A stretch of DNA of 64,000 nucleotides from assembly GCF_017303315.1 (NCBI RefSeq), contig NZ_JAFKOI010000001.1, forward strand, positions 310,001 through 374,000, read 5' to 3'. The translations under genes and the position numbers were made by a program. The notes beneath the pieces are model-generated. The model saw only the letters and a program-made list of their open reading frames with translations. It was not told where the DNA came from and did no database searches. Every line of letters starts with the position of its first letter. The first letter of the stretch is position 1. The stretch comes from Bacillus sp. NTK071. Lineage in GTDB: Bacteria > Bacillota > Bacilli > Bacillales > Guptibacillaceae. Below, piece after piece: positions 17,579 to 28,914 of the stretch.

Positions 17579-18739
17579 ATGAATATCCATGAATATCAAG
17601 GAAAAGAAGTCCTAAGAAGCTACGGGGTATCAGTCCCTAACGGACAAGTCGCATACTCCGCGAAAGAAGCTGTAGACGTTGCTAAACAATTAGACAGCAG
17701 TGTTTACGTTGTGAAAGCTCAAATCCACGCAGGTGGTCGAGGAAAAGCTGGCGGTGTTAAAATTGCCAAGAACCTTGATGAAGTTCGTACATATGCCGAG
17801 GAAATTCTCGGAAAAACGCTCGTTACTCATCAAACGGGACCAGAAGGTAAAGAAGTAAAGCGCTTACTTATCGAAGAAGGTTGCGATATCGAAAAGGAAT
17901 ATTACGTAGGTCTTGTTCTTGACCGTGTGACTTCACGTGTTGTAATGATGGCATCTGAAGAAGGCGGAACTGAAATTGAAGAAGTGGCTGAGCATAGCCC
18001 TGAGAAAATCTTTAAAGAAGTGATTGATCCTGCCGTTGGTCTTCAAGGTTATCAAGCTAGAAGACTAGCATTCAACATTAATATTCCGAAAAAACAAGTA
18101 AACAAAGCAGTGAAATTCATGCTTGGTTTATACAAAGTATTTATCGAAAAAGACGCATCCATTGCAGAAATTAATCCACTAGTTACAACAGGTGACGGTA
18201 ATGTAATGGCTCTTGATGCAAAGTTGAACTTTGATCCAAATGCGCTTTATCGTCATAAAGATATTCTTGAACTTCGCGATCTTGACGAAGAAGATACAAA
18301 AGAAATCGAAGCTTCTAAATATGAGCTAAGCTACATCGCTCTTGAAGGTAATATTGGTTGCATGGTTAATGGTGCAGGCCTTGCTATGGCTACAATGGAT
18401 ATTATCAAGCATTACGGCGGCGATCCCGCTAACTTCCTTGACGTTGGGGGCGGCGCAACTGCAGAGAAGGTTACAGAAGCCTTCAAAATTATTCTTTCCG
18501 ACAAGAACGTTAAAGGCATCTATGTAAATATATTTGGCGGTATTATGAAGTGTGATGTTATCGCTGAAGGTGTTGTAGAAGCTACGAAACAAGTTGGACT
18601 TGAAATTCCACTTGTTGTACGTCTTGAAGGAACAAATGTAGATCTAGGAAAACAAATCCTGAATGATTCAGGATTAAATATTACCGCTGCTGAGTCTATG
18701 GCTGACGGCGCGGAAAAAATCGTTTCATTAGTTAAGTAG
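17579..18739 (+). CDS. sucC: Succinyl-CoA synthetase (ADP-forming), beta subunit
   Basis: 386 residues. An ATP-grasp domain with the nucleotide-binding segment [12 protein letters not shown] (about 53-63) and a C-terminal CoA-ligase domain with [10 protein letters not shown]. With SucD it makes succinate and ATP from succinyl-CoA in the TCA cycle. It starts after AGGAGGATGAGAG. sucD follows 16 bases later. The promoter region carries a near-consensus cre. Confidence 0.98.
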   Translation: MNIHEYQGKEVLRSYGVSVPNGQVAYSAKEAVDVAKQLDSSVYVVKAQIHAGGRGKAGGVKIAKNLDEVRTYAEEILGKTLVTHQTGPEGKEVKRLLIEEGCDIEKEYYVGLVLDRVTSRVVMMASEEGGTEIEEVAEHSPEKIFKEVIDPAVGLQGYQARRLAFNINIPKKQVNKAVKFMLGLYKVFIEKDASIAEINPLVTTGDGNVMALDAKLNFDPNALYRHKDILELRDLDEEDTKEIEASKYELSYIALEGNIGCMVNGAGLAMATMDIIKHYGGDPANFLDVGGGATAEKVTEAFKIILSDKNVKGIYVNIFGGIMKCDVIAEGVVEATKQVGLEIPLVVRLEGTNVDLGKQILNDSGLNITAAESMADGAEKIVSLVK

Positions 18740-18755
18740 AAAGGCGGGACTAGGA

Positions 18756-19664
18756 ATGAGCGTATTCATTAATCAAGATACAAAAGTCATCGTTCAAGGT
18801 ATTACTGGATCAGTTGGTTTATTTCATACACAGCAAATGCTTGAGTATGGTACGAAGATTGTTGGCGGCGTAACGCCAGGTAAAGGCGGCACTGAAGTTG
18901 AAGGCGTTCCTGTATTTGATACAGTTGAACAAGCTGTTCAAAAGACTGGCGCAAATGCTTCCGTTATCTATGTTCCTCCTGCTTTTGCTGCAGATGCAAT
19001 CATGGAAGCGGTTGACGCTGAGATGGACCTTGCTATTTGTATTACTGAGGGAATCCCGGTAATCGATATGGTTAAAGTGAGTCGTTATATGGAAGGGAAG
19101 AAAACACGCCTTGTTGGACCAAACTGTCCAGGTGTTATTACTCCTGAAGAATGTAAAATTGGCATTATGCCTGGTTACATTCATAAGAAAGGTCACGTGG
19201 GCGTAGTTTCTCGTTCTGGTACATTAACGTATGAAGCTGTTCATCAGCTTTCAGAAGCTGGAATAGGCCAATCTACTGCTGTCGGTATCGGTGGCGATCC
19301 GGTTAATGGAACAAACTTCATCGATGTATTGAAAGCTTTTAATGAAGATGACGATACGTATGCAGTTATTATGATCGGCGAAATTGGCGGTACGGCTGAA
19401 GAAGAAGCCGCTGAATGGGTTAAAGCAAACATGACGAAGCCAGTTGTTGGATTTATCGGTGGTCAAACGGCACCTCCAGGAAAGCGCATGGGTCATGCTG
19501 GTGCGATTATTTCTGGCGGTAAAGGAACAGCCGATGAGAAGATCAAAACAATGGAATCATGTGGGATTAAAGTCGCACCAACTCCTGCAGTTATGGGCGA
19601 TACACTAATCTCTGTTCTAGAAGATAAAGGTTTACTTGAGAAGTGCACAACACATAAGGCTTAA
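18756..19664 (+). CDS. sucD: Succinyl-CoA synthetase, alpha subunit
   Basis: 302 residues. A CoA-binding Rossmann domain ([10 protein letters not shown] at 15-24) and a ligase domain with the phosphorylated His247 in GHAGAI. It carries the phosphohistidine intermediate of the reaction. GGCGGGACTAGG precedes the ATG. A perfect palindromic terminator begins 5 bases after the stop. Confidence 0.98.
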   Translation: MSVFINQDTKVIVQGITGSVGLFHTQQMLEYGTKIVGGVTPGKGGTEVEGVPVFDTVEQAVQKTGANASVIYVPPAFAADAIMEAVDAEMDLAICITEGIPVIDMVKVSRYMEGKKTRLVGPNCPGVITPEECKIGIMPGYIHKKGHVGVVSRSGTLTYEAVHQLSEAGIGQSTAVGIGGDPVNGTNFIDVLKAFNEDDDTYAVIMIGEIGGTAEEEAAEWVKANMTKPVVGFIGGQTAPPGKRMGHAGAIISGGKGTADEKIKTMESCGIKVAPTPAVMGDTLISVLEDKGLLEKCTTHKA

Positions 19665-19668
19665 TGGT

Positions 19669-19694
19669 AATAGCTCCCGATCGGGAGCTATTTC
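19669..19694 (+). terminator. Terminator after sucD
   Basis: AATAGCTCCCGA / TCGGGAGCTATT is a perfect 24-base palindrome (10-bp stem with a GATC loop in RNA), followed by TTTCTCTT. Being symmetric it could act on both strands. Confidence 0.8.
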
Positions 19695-19750
19695 TCTTAT
19701 ACATAACAAATTACACTCAAAATTTTGTTTCTGATAGGAGAGATCGATGT

Positions 19751-20638
19751 TTGATAACGTTTAGAAGCCGGTTAATACAGTTGCATCAGTGTCGAGGTAC
19801 AGACTGGAAGCTGCTTCAATCATTTCTCATATTTGACCCAACGCTTCAAAGCATATATGATATGTCTGCTACTCAGTTAAAGCAGTTTGGACTATCAAGT
19901 GACCTAGCAGGTCTTTTATATGAAGATCTTCATATGAGTAAACCGTGGAGAATATCTAATGTTAAAGCAGGCGATATTAGAGCCATAACAAGATTTGATG
20001 AAGCATACCCTGAAAGACTATCGCATATTTATGATGCACCGTGGGTGATTTATTGTTTAGGGAATATAAAGCTTCTTAATGATAAGAAATCTTTAAGTGT
20101 TGTTGGCTCTAGGAATCACTCAGCAGATGCAGAACCGATGATGAAGTATATTTTAACTCCAATCGTATCTAGTGGGTGGACAATTGTCAGCGGTCTTGCG
20201 CTCGGGATCGATACACTTGCACACCAGCTTGCGCTCGATTATCATGCAGGAACTATTGCCGTGCTTGGAAGTGGATTCAAACATATCTATCCTAAAGAAA
20301 ACAATATGTTAGCATCCATTATTGCTCAAAATGGTCTTCTCCTAACAGAATACCCACCTGATCGTCGACCTGAAAAACATCAGTTTCCTGAACGCAATCG
20401 AATTATTAGCGGATTGTCTGCAGGAACACTGATTGTAGAGGCTAGAAAACGAAGCGGTTCGTTGATTACAGCTGATCAGGCGATGGAGCAGGGTCGCGAT
20501 GTATTTTGTTTACCTGGAAGAATAACAGATCTGCATGCAGAGGGGACAAATCGTCTCATTCAGCAGGGGGCAAAGCTTGTCATGGAAGCGAAAGATATTC
20601 TGGACGAAATACCGAATATTCACGAAAAATCAAACTAG
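19751..20638 (+). CDS. dprA: DNA processing protein DprA
   Basis: 295 residues from a TTG at 19751. The Rossmann-like DprA fold shows VVGSRNHS, SGLALGIDTLAH, LGSGFKHIYPKEN and ERNRIISGLSAGTLIVEA. DprA loads RecA on incoming single-stranded DNA during transformation. The TTG is preceded by AGGAG (10-base spacing) and gives an N terminus (ITFRSRLIQLHQCRG) like other Bacillus DprA. The frame is open up to an ATG at 19664, but that would cross the sucD terminator and is rejected. An ATG at 19747 is out of frame. Confidence 0.92.
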   Translation: MITFRSRLIQLHQCRGTDWKLLQSFLIFDPTLQSIYDMSATQLKQFGLSSDLAGLLYEDLHMSKPWRISNVKAGDIRAITRFDEAYPERLSHIYDAPWVIYCLGNIKLLNDKKSLSVVGSRNHSADAEPMMKYILTPIVSSGWTIVSGLALGIDTLAHQLALDYHAGTIAVLGSGFKHIYPKENNMLASIIAQNGLLLTEYPPDRRPEKHQFPERNRIISGLSAGTLIVEARKRSGSLITADQAMEQGRDVFCLPGRITDLHAEGTNRLIQQGAKLVMEAKDILDEIPNIHEKSN

Positions 20639-20644
20639 CACTAT

Positions 20645-20673
20645 TTGACAAACGAGTTTTGACTATTTAATAA
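20645..20673 (+). promoter_or_regulatory. Possible promoter of topA
   Basis: A consensus -35 TTGACA (20645-20650) with TAATAA at 17-base spacing (20668-20673); the overlapping TTTAAT at 15 bases is an alternative -10. Confidence 0.5.
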
Positions 20674-20719
20674 TAAGGAAGATTTTAAAATATACCTCAA
20701 TGGGGGGAGGAAACGTATT

Positions 20720-22792
20720 GTGGCAGATTATCTAGTTATTGTTGAATCTCCCGCTAAAGCAAAAACAATTGAAAAATATTTAGGGAAGAAATATAAGGTG
20801 AAAGCCTCATTAGGTCACGTCATTGACCTGCCAAGAAGTCAGATGGGCGTTGATGTGGAGAATAACTATGCACCTAAATATATAACAATTCGCGGGAAAG
20901 GCCCTGTACTGAAGGAAATTAAAGATGCTGCTAAAAAAGCAAAGAAAGTCTATCTCGCAGCTGACCCCGATCGCGAAGGGGAAGCAATTGCGTGGCATCT
21001 TGCTCACAGTTTAAAAATTGATGAGCAAGCAGAGTGCAGAGTCGTATTTAATGAAATTACGAAAGACGCTGTAAAAGATGCGTTTAAACAACCTCGACCG
21101 ATTAATATGGATCTCGTAGATGCTCAACAGGCACGTCGTGTTCTTGATCGTCTCGTTGGTTACAACATAAGTCCTTTATTATGGAAGAAAGTGAAAAAAG
21201 GGTTAAGTGCTGGTCGAGTTCAATCGGTAGCTGTACGTCTCATTATTGAAAGAGAGAAAGAAATCCAGAACTTTGAAGCAGAAGAATACTGGAAAATTAA
21301 AGCCTCTTTTGAAAAAGATGGAGAACAATTCGATGCTGGTTTCTATGGTATTGATGGTAAGAAAACAGAGCTCCACTCAAGAGAAGATGTAGACAATGTT
21401 TTAAAACGGATCGAGGGAGATCAGTTCAACATTCAGTCCGTTCAAAAGAAAGAACGTAAACGAAACCCTGCTAATCCATTTACAACGTCGTCTCTTCAAC
21501 AAGAAGCGGCACGAAAATTAAACTTTCGTGCAAAGAAAACCATGATGCTTGCACAGCAGCTTTATGAAGGAATTGCAATTGGTAAACAGGGAACAGTCGG
21601 TTTAATTACGTATATGAGAACAGATTCAACTAGAATCTCTGAAACGGCAAAAGATGAAGCAAAAGAATATATCCAAGGAAAGTATGGCGAGTCCTACTTA
21701 TCTGGTAAAAAAACCGCTAAGAAACAGTCTGGTAAATCGCAGGACGCACACGAAGCTGTCCGTCCTACCTCAGTTATGCGTGATCCATCTGAGATGAAGG
21801 CATACTTGAAGAGGGATCAATTGCGATTGTATAAGCTGATCTGGGAACGGTTCGTTGCAAGTCAAATGGCACCTGCCATTATGGATACGATGAGCGTAGA
21901 TCTTGAGAATAATGGAACAATTTTCCGTGCTACAGGCTCAAAGGTGAAATTTAAAGGATTTATGAAAGTGTATGTAGAGGGTAATGATGACAACAAAAAG
22001 GAAGAAGATAAGATGCTTCCTGATCTTGAAGAAGGTATGAATGTTGATTCATCAGAAATTGATCCTACTCAACACTTTACACAACCGCCGCCAAGATATT
22101 CTGAAGCGCGTCTTGTTAAAACGATGGAAGAGCTCGGTATTGGGCGTCCATCTACTTATGCGCCTACGCTTGATACGATTCAGCGTAGAGGCTATGTTGC
22201 ACTAGAGGACAAGAAATTTGTACCAACTGAGCTTGGAGAAATAGTTCTTGAGCTTATTCTAGAGTTTTTCCAGGACATTATTAATATCGAATTTACCGCC
22301 GGTCTTGAAAATGATCTTGACAAAATTGAAGATGGAGATGCAGAATGGATTTCTGTCATCAACGAGTTTTATCAAAATTTCGAACAGCGACTAAAAGTTG
22401 CTGAAGAAGAAATGAAAGAAGTCGAGATCAAAGATGAGCCTGCTGGGGAAGATTGTGAGAAGTGTGGTTCTCCTATGGTGATTAAGATGGGCCGTTACGG
22501 TAAATTCATGGCTTGCTCGAACTTCCCAGACTGCCGAAATACTAAACCAATTCTGAAAGAAGTTGGAGTTACCTGTCCTAAATGTAAAGAAGGTAACGTT
22601 GTTGAACGTAAGAGTAAGAAAAACCGACTTTTCTATGGTTGTGATCGATTCCCAGAATGTGATTTCCTTTCATGGGATAAGCCAATCAAACGACCATGTC
22701 CTAAATGTGGCGATTTGCTTGTTGAGAAGAAGACAAAGAAGAAAAAAGAGATCAAATGTGTAAACTGTGATTTCATCGAAGAAGAAAACTAG
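20720..22792 (+). CDS. topA: DNA topoisomerase I
   Basis: 690 residues. A Toprim domain ([23 protein letters not shown] from 82) and the catalytic Tyr298 in [12 protein letters not shown]. Three C-terminal four-cysteine zinc ribbons follow (beginning CEKCGSP, CPKCKEG, CPKCGDL). It relaxes negative supercoils. The start is GTG at 20720 after GGGGGGAGG; the N-terminal [15 protein letters not shown] matches the family start. trmFO follows after 15 bases. Confidence 0.98.
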   Translation: MADYLVIVESPAKAKTIEKYLGKKYKVKASLGHVIDLPRSQMGVDVENNYAPKYITIRGKGPVLKEIKDAAKKAKKVYLAADPDREGEAIAWHLAHSLKIDEQAECRVVFNEITKDAVKDAFKQPRPINMDLVDAQQARRVLDRLVGYNISPLLWKKVKKGLSAGRVQSVAVRLIIEREKEIQNFEAEEYWKIKASFEKDGEQFDAGFYGIDGKKTELHSREDVDNVLKRIEGDQFNIQSVQKKERKRNPANPFTTSSLQQEAARKLNFRAKKTMMLAQQLYEGIAIGKQGTVGLITYMRTDSTRISETAKDEAKEYIQGKYGESYLSGKKTAKKQSGKSQDAHEAVRPTSVMRDPSEMKAYLKRDQLRLYKLIWERFVASQMAPAIMDTMSVDLENNGTIFRATGSKVKFKGFMKVYVEGNDDNKKEEDKMLPDLEEGMNVDSSEIDPTQHFTQPPPRYSEARLVKTMEELGIGRPSTYAPTLDTIQRRGYVALEDKKFVPTELGEIVLELILEFFQDIINIEFTAGLENDLDKIEDGDAEWISVINEFYQNFEQRLKVAEEEMKEVEIKDEPAGEDCEKCGSPMVIKMGRYGKFMACSNFPDCRNTKPILKEVGVTCPKCKEGNVVERKSKKNRLFYGCDRFPECDFLSWDKPIKRPCPKCGDLLVEKKTKKKKEIKCVNCDFIEEEN

Positions 22793-22807
22793 TAAGGAGT
22801 TTTAGCA

Positions 22808-24112
22808 ATGAGTAATCATGTTACGGTTATCGGAGCTGGACTAGCTGGAAGTGAAGCAGCATGGCAACTGGCAAAACGAGGGGTAGATGTTCATCTTTAT
22901 GAGATGCGCCCTAAGAAGCAAACGCCAGCCCACCATACTGATAAATTTGCCGAGCTTGTTTGCAGTAACTCGCTACGTGCAAATACACTAACAAACGCTG
23001 TTGGTGTATTAAAAGAAGAAATGCGTAAAATGGATTCGGTTATTATTAAATCTGCGGATGAATGCGCAGTCCCTGCTGGCGGTGCGCTAGCAGTTGACCG
23101 TCATGAATTCGCAGCTAAAGTAACTGAAAATGTGAAAAACCATCCGAATGTGACCGTTTTTTCTGAGGAATGTACGAAAATTCCTGATGGTCCAACGATC
23201 ATTGCGACAGGACCTTTAACATCAAAGGACCTATCTGATCAATTAAAAGCGCTTAGTGGCGAAGAGTATTTATACTTCTATGATGCAGCTGCTCCAATCA
23301 TTGAAACAGAAAGCATCGATATGGATAAAGTATATAAAAAATCCCGTTATGATAAAGGGGAAGCAGCTTACTTAAACTGTCCAATGACAGAAGAAGAGTT
23401 CAACACGTTTTATGAAGCGCTAATCTCAGCTGAAACGGTGCCGCTGAAAGAATTCGAAAAAGAAATTTTCTTCGAAGGTTGTATGCCAATTGAGGTAATG
23501 GCGCAGCGTGGACAGAAAACAATGACGTTTGGCCCGCTAAAACCAGTTGGTCTTGAAGATCCGAGAACAGGAAAGCGTCCATATGCTGTTGTTCAATTAA
23601 GACAAGACAATGCTTCAGGTACACTTTATAACATTGTTGGTTTCCAAACACATCTCAAATGGGGTCCTCAAAAAGAAGTGATTCGTTTAATACCAGGACT
23701 TGAAAATGCAGACATTGTGCGATATGGTGTGATGCATCGAAACACGTTTATCAATTCTCCGAATCTATTAAGAGCAACTTATCAGTATAAAGAGAGAGAT
23801 AACTTATTTTTCGCAGGTCAAATGACAGGCGTTGAGGGGTATGTAGAATCTGCAGCATCAGGTTTAATTGCTGGGTTTAATGCAGCTCGTTATATGAATG
23901 GTGAGGAGCCGGTTGTGTTTCCTGAAGAAACAGCGCTTGGTAGCCTAGCGAATTATATAACAACGGCAAACCCTGATAACTTCCAGCCGATGAATGCGAA
24001 TTTTGGGTTATTCCCACCTCTAGAAACACGAATTAAAAGTAAGAAAGAGCGCAATGAAACAATAGCTAACAGAGCGCTAGAAACAATTCAGAATTTTGTA
24101 AAAAGATTGTAA
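22808..24112 (+). CDS. trmFO: tRNA (uracil-5-)-methyltransferase TrmFO
   Basis: 434 residues. An FAD-binding [10 protein letters not shown] at 9-18, the conserved [13 protein letters not shown] with Cys52, and the second conserved cysteine in [14 protein letters not shown]. It uses methylene-tetrahydrofolate and FADH2 to make m5U54 in the T loop of tRNA. Formerly named Gid. AAGGAG precedes the ATG. It lies directly upstream of xerC-hslVU-codY as in B. subtilis. Confidence 0.98.
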   Translation: MSNHVTVIGAGLAGSEAAWQLAKRGVDVHLYEMRPKKQTPAHHTDKFAELVCSNSLRANTLTNAVGVLKEEMRKMDSVIIKSADECAVPAGGALAVDRHEFAAKVTENVKNHPNVTVFSEECTKIPDGPTIIATGPLTSKDLSDQLKALSGEEYLYFYDAAAPIIETESIDMDKVYKKSRYDKGEAAYLNCPMTEEEFNTFYEALISAETVPLKEFEKEIFFEGCMPIEVMAQRGQKTMTFGPLKPVGLEDPRTGKRPYAVVQLRQDNASGTLYNIVGFQTHLKWGPQKEVIRLIPGLENADIVRYGVMHRNTFINSPNLLRATYQYKERDNLFFAGQMTGVEGYVESAASGLIAGFNAARYMNGEEPVVFPEETALGSLANYITTANPDNFQPMNANFGLFPPLETRIKSKKERNETIANRALETIQNFVKRL

Positions 24113-24125
24113 ATTTCTATTGCTT

Positions 24126-24161
24126 AGGCTTCTAGATTGTGATACGATTTAGAAGCCTTTT
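24126..24161 (+). terminator. Terminator after trmFO
   Basis: AGGCTTCTA / TAGAAGCCT, a 9-bp stem with a 15-base loop, running into TTTT. The xerC ribosome site starts right after, so some read-through into the xerC operon is likely. Confidence 0.65.
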
Positions 24162-24173
24162 GAGGTGATAACT

Positions 24174-25079
24174 ATGAATGACAATCAGCAAGCTCATATT
24201 CAGTCATTTTCTGAATATCTTCAGATTGAAAAGAATTGTTCACCACATACGATCTCAGGTTATTTACAGGACATTGAGCACTTTAAGTCTTTTATGAAGC
24301 AGCAGACTATTGATGTCCTTGCTGCTGTTTCTTATGTAGACGTTAGGGTTTACTTAACGGAACTTCATGAGAGAGGCTATGCAAGGAAAACGGCCGCGAG
24401 GAAAATCTCGACGTTAAGGAGCTTATATCGCTTTCTTTTAAGGGAAAACATTGTAGAGATAAACCCTTTTACAATGAGTTCACTGCCGAAGCAAGAAAAG
24501 CGTCTTCCACAATTTCTCTATGAGCAGGAATTGAGTCAATTATTTGAAGCGCCTAATTTGGACACCCCACTAGGACAGAGAGACAAAGCACTGCTCGAAG
24601 TACTATATGGATGTGGGATTCGTGTTAGTGAATGCGTAGACCTTGATTTAGAAGATATTGATTTTGCAATCGGCACGATCTTTGTTACGGGTAAAGGGCG
24701 TAAAGAAAGGTACGTACCAATTGGTAGTTTCGCTATAGATGCAATTAAAGAGTATATTAACGATGGGCGCTCGAAACTCCTTTCGTCAGCAAAGGAACCT
24801 ACAAAGGCTCTGTTTTTGAACTTTAGAGGTGTTAGAGTAACAGCAAGAGGTGTCCGCACAATCCTTAATAAGATTGTTAAAGACGCTTCATTGCATGTAC
24901 ATATAAGCCCGCATGTGATGAGACACACATTCGCAACACATTTGCTGAATGAAGGAGCCGACTTACGGTCGGTTCAAGAACTTTTAGGGCATTCGAATCT
25001 TTCGAGCACACAAATTTATACGCATGTCACAGGGGATCGACTGAAAACAATATACATGAACCATCACCCAAGAGCTTAA
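24174..25079 (+). CDS. xerC: Tyrosine recombinase XerC (CodV)
   Basis: 301 residues. A SAM-like N-terminal DNA-binding domain (to ~105) and a catalytic domain with Arg150 (GCGIRVSE), Lys174 (GKGRKER), His247 and Arg250 (HVMRHTF), His273 (LGHSN) and nucleophile Tyr282. With XerD it resolves chromosome dimers at dif. ATG at 24174 follows GAGGTGA; a GTG at 24165 lies within that site. It is the first gene of the xerC-hslV-hslU-codY operon; hslV starts 20 bases downstream. Confidence 0.97.
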   Translation: MNDNQQAHIQSFSEYLQIEKNCSPHTISGYLQDIEHFKSFMKQQTIDVLAAVSYVDVRVYLTELHERGYARKTAARKISTLRSLYRFLLRENIVEINPFTMSSLPKQEKRLPQFLYEQELSQLFEAPNLDTPLGQRDKALLEVLYGCGIRVSECVDLDLEDIDFAIGTIFVTGKGRKERYVPIGSFAIDAIKEYINDGRSKLLSSAKEPTKALFLNFRGVRVTARGVRTILNKIVKDASLHVHISPHVMRHTFATHLLNEGADLRSVQELLGHSNLSSTQIYTHVTGDRLKTIYMNHHPRA

Positions 25080-25099
25080 TCGCTCGGGAGGAGGAACTT

Positions 25100-25639
25100 A
25101 TGGGAGACTTTCATTCAACGACAATTTTTGCTGTGCGACATAATGGTGAATGTGCAATGGCAGGAGATGGCCAGGTAACATTCGGAAATGCTGTTGTAAT
25201 GAAACATACAGCCAAAAAAGTTAGACGACTTTTTCATGGCAAAGTAATTGCAGGATTTGCTGGGTCAGTAGCAGATGCATTTACCCTATTCGAGAAATTT
25301 GAAAGCAAGCTTGAAGAATATGGTGGCAACCTTCAGAGAGCTGCGGTAGAACTCGCTAAAGAATGGCGAAGTGACCGCGTGCTAAGAAAATTAGAAGCAA
25401 TGCTTATTGTGATGAATAAAGATGAGCTACTCCTTATTTCTGGAACAGGTGAAGTAATTGAACCTGATGACGGCATCCTTTCCATTGGGTCAGGATCAAA
25501 TTATGCGCTTTCGGCAGGTAGAGCACTTAAACGATACAGCGAAAGCAAGAGTGCGGAAGAGATTGCGAGAGCATCAATGGAAATAGCTTCAGAAATTTGT
25601 GTATATACGAACGATCAAATTATCGTCGAAACCATTTAG
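25100..25639 (+). CDS. hslV: ATP-dependent protease HslV (ClpQ) peptidase subunit
   Basis: 179 residues, a proteasome-like beta fold. The N terminus is [12 protein letters not shown]: the TT pair aligns with the Thr1-Thr2 of mature E. coli HslV, preceded by a six-residue leader as in other bacilli. AGDGQVT and GSGSNYA motifs follow. The B. subtilis enzyme is reported to use an N-terminal Ser; here residue 2 is Gly, so the nucleophile is either Thr7 after removal of the leader or something else. It works with HslU. It starts after GGGAGGAGG. Confidence 0.97.
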   Translation: MGDFHSTTIFAVRHNGECAMAGDGQVTFGNAVVMKHTAKKVRRLFHGKVIAGFAGSVADAFTLFEKFESKLEEYGGNLQRAAVELAKEWRSDRVLRKLEAMLIVMNKDELLLISGTGEVIEPDDGILSIGSGSNYALSAGRALKRYSESKSAEEIARASMEIASEICVYTNDQIIVETI

Positions 25640-25670
25640 TATCAAAACTGTATCTTTTGGAGGAGATCGT

Positions 25671-27065
25671 ATGTCTAATCCATTAACACCGAGACAAATT
25701 GTTGAAAAACTAGATCAATATATTGTTGGTCAGAATGATGCAAAGAAAGCTGTAGCAGTAGCGCTAAGAAATCGATATCGCCGTGGTCTTTTAAGCGATA
25801 AACTGAAAGATGAAGTGAACCCGAAGAATATTTTAATGATTGGTCCTACAGGAGTAGGTAAAACAGAAATTGCAAGACGACTGGCTCGCCTTGTAAATGC
25901 TCCTTTCATTAAAGTAGAGGCAACAAAATTCACTGAAGTAGGTTATGTCGGACGAGACGTTGAATCAATGGTTCGCGATCTTGTTGAGACATCGATCAGA
26001 CTTGTCAAAGAAGACCGAATGGAACAGGTGAAAGGCAAAGCTGAGGAGAATGCTAATAAGCGTATTGTGGAATTACTTGTACCATCTAGTAAGAAACAGA
26101 CACAATACAAAAATCCGCTCGAAATGTTATTTGGTAATCAAGGGCAAGAAGAGTCGAACTCACAGTCGACTTCTGAAGATCAATCGATCGCTTCTAGAAG
26201 GAAGCAAATTGCACAGCAACTTGCACTTGGAGAATTAGAAGATCGGATGATTACAGTTGAGGTTGAGGAACAAAACAATTCGATGATGGATATGTTTCAA
26301 GGCGCTGGCATGGAGCAGATGGGTATGAACATGCAGGATATGCTGGGTAACTTTATGCCAAAGAAAAAGAAAAAACGTAAACTACCAGTTTCTGAGGCGC
26401 GGAAAGTACTAACTCAGGATGAAGCTGCTAAACTTGTGGATATGGATGAAGTTGCACAGGATGCTGTTTCGAAAACGGAGCAAACGGGAATTATTTTTAT
26501 TGATGAAATTGATAAGGTTGCTGGAAAAAGCCAACAATCTGCAGATGTTTCAAGGGAAGGTGTCCAAAGAGACATTCTACCAATTGTAGAAGGCTCAACA
26601 GTGACAACCAAGTATGGTCCTGTAAAGACCGACCACATCTTGTTCATGGCAGCTGGAGCATTTCACATGTCAAAACCTTCTGATCTCATTCCGGAGCTCC
26701 AAGGGAGATTTCCGATTCGCGTCGAGCTTAATAGCTTAACAATTGATGACTTCAAACGCATTTTAACAGAGCCCGATAATGCACTTGTGAAACAGTATAC
26801 AGCTTTGTTAGAAACTGAAGGTATAAAAGTTGAATTTTCAGACGATGCTATTCATAAAATTGCTACAATTGCCACGGAAGTGAATCAGGATACTGACAAT
26901 ATTGGGGCGCGTAGACTTCATACCATTCTAGAAAAACTTCTAGAAGATTTGTCGTTTGAAGCACCAGATATTAATCTTGAAAGCATTACGATTACACCAG
27001 AGTATGTTGAGGAGAAGCTAGCTTCTATCGCGAAGAACCGTGACCTCAGCCAGTTCATCTTATAA
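25671..27065 (+). CDS. hslU: ATP-dependent protease ATPase HslU (ClpY)
   Basis: 464 residues, an AAA+ unfoldase. Walker A GPTGVGKT is at 58-65, an intermediate domain with Q/E/K-rich sequence and a Met-rich patch lies at about 110-240, then Walker B FIDEIDK and the GARRLHT sensor. The hydrophobic C terminus (SQFIL) docks into HslV. ATG at 25671 follows GGAGGAGA; the frame is open upstream into hslV but that is not coding. codY starts 21 bases after the stop. Confidence 0.98.
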   Translation: MSNPLTPRQIVEKLDQYIVGQNDAKKAVAVALRNRYRRGLLSDKLKDEVNPKNILMIGPTGVGKTEIARRLARLVNAPFIKVEATKFTEVGYVGRDVESMVRDLVETSIRLVKEDRMEQVKGKAEENANKRIVELLVPSSKKQTQYKNPLEMLFGNQGQEESNSQSTSEDQSIASRRKQIAQQLALGELEDRMITVEVEEQNNSMMDMFQGAGMEQMGMNMQDMLGNFMPKKKKKRKLPVSEARKVLTQDEAAKLVDMDEVAQDAVSKTEQTGIIFIDEIDKVAGKSQQSADVSREGVQRDILPIVEGSTVTTKYGPVKTDHILFMAAGAFHMSKPSDLIPELQGRFPIRVELNSLTIDDFKRILTEPDNALVKQYTALLETEGIKVEFSDDAIHKIATIATEVNQDTDNIGARRLHTILEKLLEDLSFEAPDINLESITITPEYVEEKLASIAKNRDLSQFIL

Positions 27066-27086
27066 CAATTGCAGGAGGAAAAAACT

Positions 27087-27863
27087 ATGAATTTACTTGA
27101 AAAAACAAGAAAAATCAATGGAATGCTTCAAAAATCAGAAGGACCAGTTAACTTTACAGATATGGCAGAAACACTTCGTGACGTTATTATGGCAAATGTC
27201 TATGTGGTTAGTCGTAGAGGGAAGCTACTTGGAATTGCAATCAATCAGGAAATCGAGAATGAGCGCATGAAGAAGATGTTTTCTGAGCGTCAATTCCCTG
27301 AAGAGTATACCCAAAACCTATTCAATATTAATGAGACGTCATCAAACCTTGATATTACAAGTGAGTACACAGCGTTTCCAGTAGAGAATCGTGACTTATT
27401 TGAGAAAGGTCTTACAACGATTGTTCCAATCGTAGGTGGTGGAAGCCGTCTAGGTACGCTAATCCTTTCTCGTTTAAGCGATTCTTTCTCAAATGATGAC
27501 CTATTGTTAGCTGAATATGGTGCGACAGTAGTAGGTATGGAAATTCTACATGAGAAAGCAGAAGAAATTGAAGAAGAAGCAAGAAATAAAGCTGTTGTTC
27601 AAATGGCGATTTCTTCTCTATCTTACAGTGAGCTAGAAGCGATTGAGCACATCTTCGAAGAGCTTGAAGGGAATGAAGGCCTTCTAGTTGCTAGTAAAAT
27701 AGCTGACCGCGTCGGTATCACTCGTTCAGTAATCGTGAACGCACTTCGTAAGCTAGAAAGTGCAGGCGTTATTGAGTCTCGCTCACTAGGTATGAAAGGG
27801 ACTTATATTAAAGTCCTTAATGATAAGTTTCTAGTAGAGCTTTCAAAACTTAAAACACAATAA
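27087..27863 (+). CDS. codY: GTP- and branched-chain-amino-acid-sensing repressor CodY
   Basis: 258 residues. An N-terminal GAF domain (to ~155) senses Ile/Leu/Val; a C-terminal winged helix carries the recognition helix in [21 protein letters not shown]. CodY represses transport, amino-acid and adaptive genes in rich conditions by binding AATTTTCWGAAAATT. ATG at 27087 follows GCAGGAGG. A likely target box lies in this window upstream of nupN. It ends its operon with a strong terminator. Confidence 0.98.
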   Translation: MNLLEKTRKINGMLQKSEGPVNFTDMAETLRDVIMANVYVVSRRGKLLGIAINQEIENERMKKMFSERQFPEEYTQNLFNINETSSNLDITSEYTAFPVENRDLFEKGLTTIVPIVGGGSRLGTLILSRLSDSFSNDDLLLAEYGATVVGMEILHEKAEEIEEEARNKAVVQMAISSLSYSELEAIEHIFEELEGNEGLLVASKIADRVGITRSVIVNALRKLESAGVIESRSLGMKGTYIKVLNDKFLVELSKLKTQ

Positions 27864-27868
27864 TACTT

Positions 27869-27900
27869 ACGCTCCGGTTTATCCGGAGCGTTTACTATTT
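27869..27900 (+). terminator. Terminator after codY
   Basis: ACGCTCCGG / CCGGAGCGT, a 9-bp GC-rich stem with a TTTAT loop and a TTACTATTT tail. Confidence 0.82.
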
Positions 27901-27925
27901 AAATTACTTTAGGCACAAGCGGATT

Positions 27926-27953
27926 TTGTAATTTAAACTTGCGGCATTATATT
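27926..27953 (+). promoter_or_regulatory. Possible promoter of rpsB
   Basis: TTGTAA (27926-27931), 16 bases, TATATT (27948-27953). An overlapping TTGCGG-17-TATATT (27939-27967) is an alternative. Either gives a leader of about 110 bases. Confidence 0.4.
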
Positions 27954-27961
27954 CTATATGT

Positions 27962-28082
27962 TATATTAATCAACGGTGTTAATCACACACGCTTGTTGAT
28001 TTGGGAAGTGGTGCTGCGACTGCAGTTTTTCTCAGATAAGATGCAAGCGGAGGCTAAAAAAACCATTAGGAGGAACACAATC
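27962..28082 (+). other. Long leader of rpsB
   Basis: About 110 untranslated bases precede rpsB with an excellent AGGAGG site at the end. It includes a short repeat pair (CAACGGTGTTAATC; GTTGATT). Long leaders of ribosomal protein genes often hold autoregulatory structures. I recognise no named RNA family here. Confidence 0.35.
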
Positions 28083-28814
28083 ATGGCAGTAATCTCTATG
28101 AAACAGCTTCTTGAAGCTGGGGTACACTTCGGTCACCAGACTCGTCGTTGGAACCCAAAAATGAAACCTTATATCTTCACTGAAAGAAACGGTATCTACA
28201 TTATCGATCTTCAAAAAACAGTGAAGAAAGTCGAAGAGGCTTATAACTTCGTTCGTGACATCGCTCAGGACGGTGGTAAAGTTCTTTTCGTTGGTACGAA
28301 AAAGCAAGCGCAAGATTCCGTTAAGGATGAAGCGATCCGTGCTGGACAATACTACATCAACCAACGCTGGTTGGGTGGAACACTTACGAACTTTGAAACA
28401 ATTCAAAAGCGTATTAACCGCCTGAAGAGCCTTGAGAAGATGCAAGAAGACGGCACTTTCGAAGTACTACCTAAGAAAGAAGTTATCCTTCTTAAAAAAG
28501 AAATGGATCGCCTTGAAAGATTCCTTGGTGGTATTAAAGACATGAACGGCGTTCCAGACGCATTGTTCGTAATCGACCCTCGTAAAGAGCGTATCGCTAT
28601 TGCTGAGGCTCGTAAGCTTAATATCCCAATCGTTGCGATCGTGGATACAAACTGTGATCCAGATGAGATCGACTATATTATCCCTGGTAACGACGATGCA
28701 ATCCGCGCTGTGAAACTTCTTACTGCTAAAATGGCTGACGCTGTTATCGAAGTTAGCAAAGTAGAAGAAGAAGCAGAAGTTGAAGCGGTAGAAACTGAAG
28801 AAACATCTGTATAA
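28083..28814 (+). CDS. rpsB: 30S ribosomal protein S2
   Basis: 243 residues with the S2 signatures [22 protein letters not shown] (split across the start), [20 protein letters not shown] and [13 protein letters not shown]. The C-terminal tail is acidic. ATG at 28083 follows TTAGGAGG; an open frame extends upstream to 27939 but has no ribosome site and covers the leader. tsf follows behind a terminator, the conserved rpsB-tsf-pyrH-frr order. Confidence 0.98.
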   Translation: MAVISMKQLLEAGVHFGHQTRRWNPKMKPYIFTERNGIYIIDLQKTVKKVEEAYNFVRDIAQDGGKVLFVGTKKQAQDSVKDEAIRAGQYYINQRWLGGTLTNFETIQKRINRLKSLEKMQEDGTFEVLPKKEVILLKKEMDRLERFLGGIKDMNGVPDALFVIDPRKERIAIAEARKLNIPIVAIVDTNCDPDEIDYIIPGNDDAIRAVKLLTAKMADAVIEVSKVEEEAEVEAVETEETSV

Positions 28815-28820
28815 GAACAC

Positions 28821-28867
28821 AAAGGGGTGATAAAGGGGAACTCAAACCCCTTTATCACCTTTTTTTA
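28821..28867 (+). terminator. Terminator between rpsB and tsf
   Basis: A 13-bp stem (28826-28838 with 28847-28859), extendable by A-T pairs, with an 8-base loop and TTTTTTT. A strong attenuator of tsf relative to rpsB. Confidence 0.85.
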
Positions 28868-28914
28868 ACCCAAAAGGGTATGATTACATATCATAATTCA
28901 AGGAGGAATTACTA

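Noticed and set aside
19664-19750. ATG at 19664 as start of dprA
   Set aside because: It would translate through the sucD terminator and lacks a ribosome site; the TTG at 19751 gives the family N terminus.
27939-28082. Upstream N-terminal extension of rpsB (48 codons)
   Set aside because: The frame is open but has no ribosome site, is not part of S2, and overlaps the promoter and leader; the ATG at 28083 with AGGAGG is the clear start.
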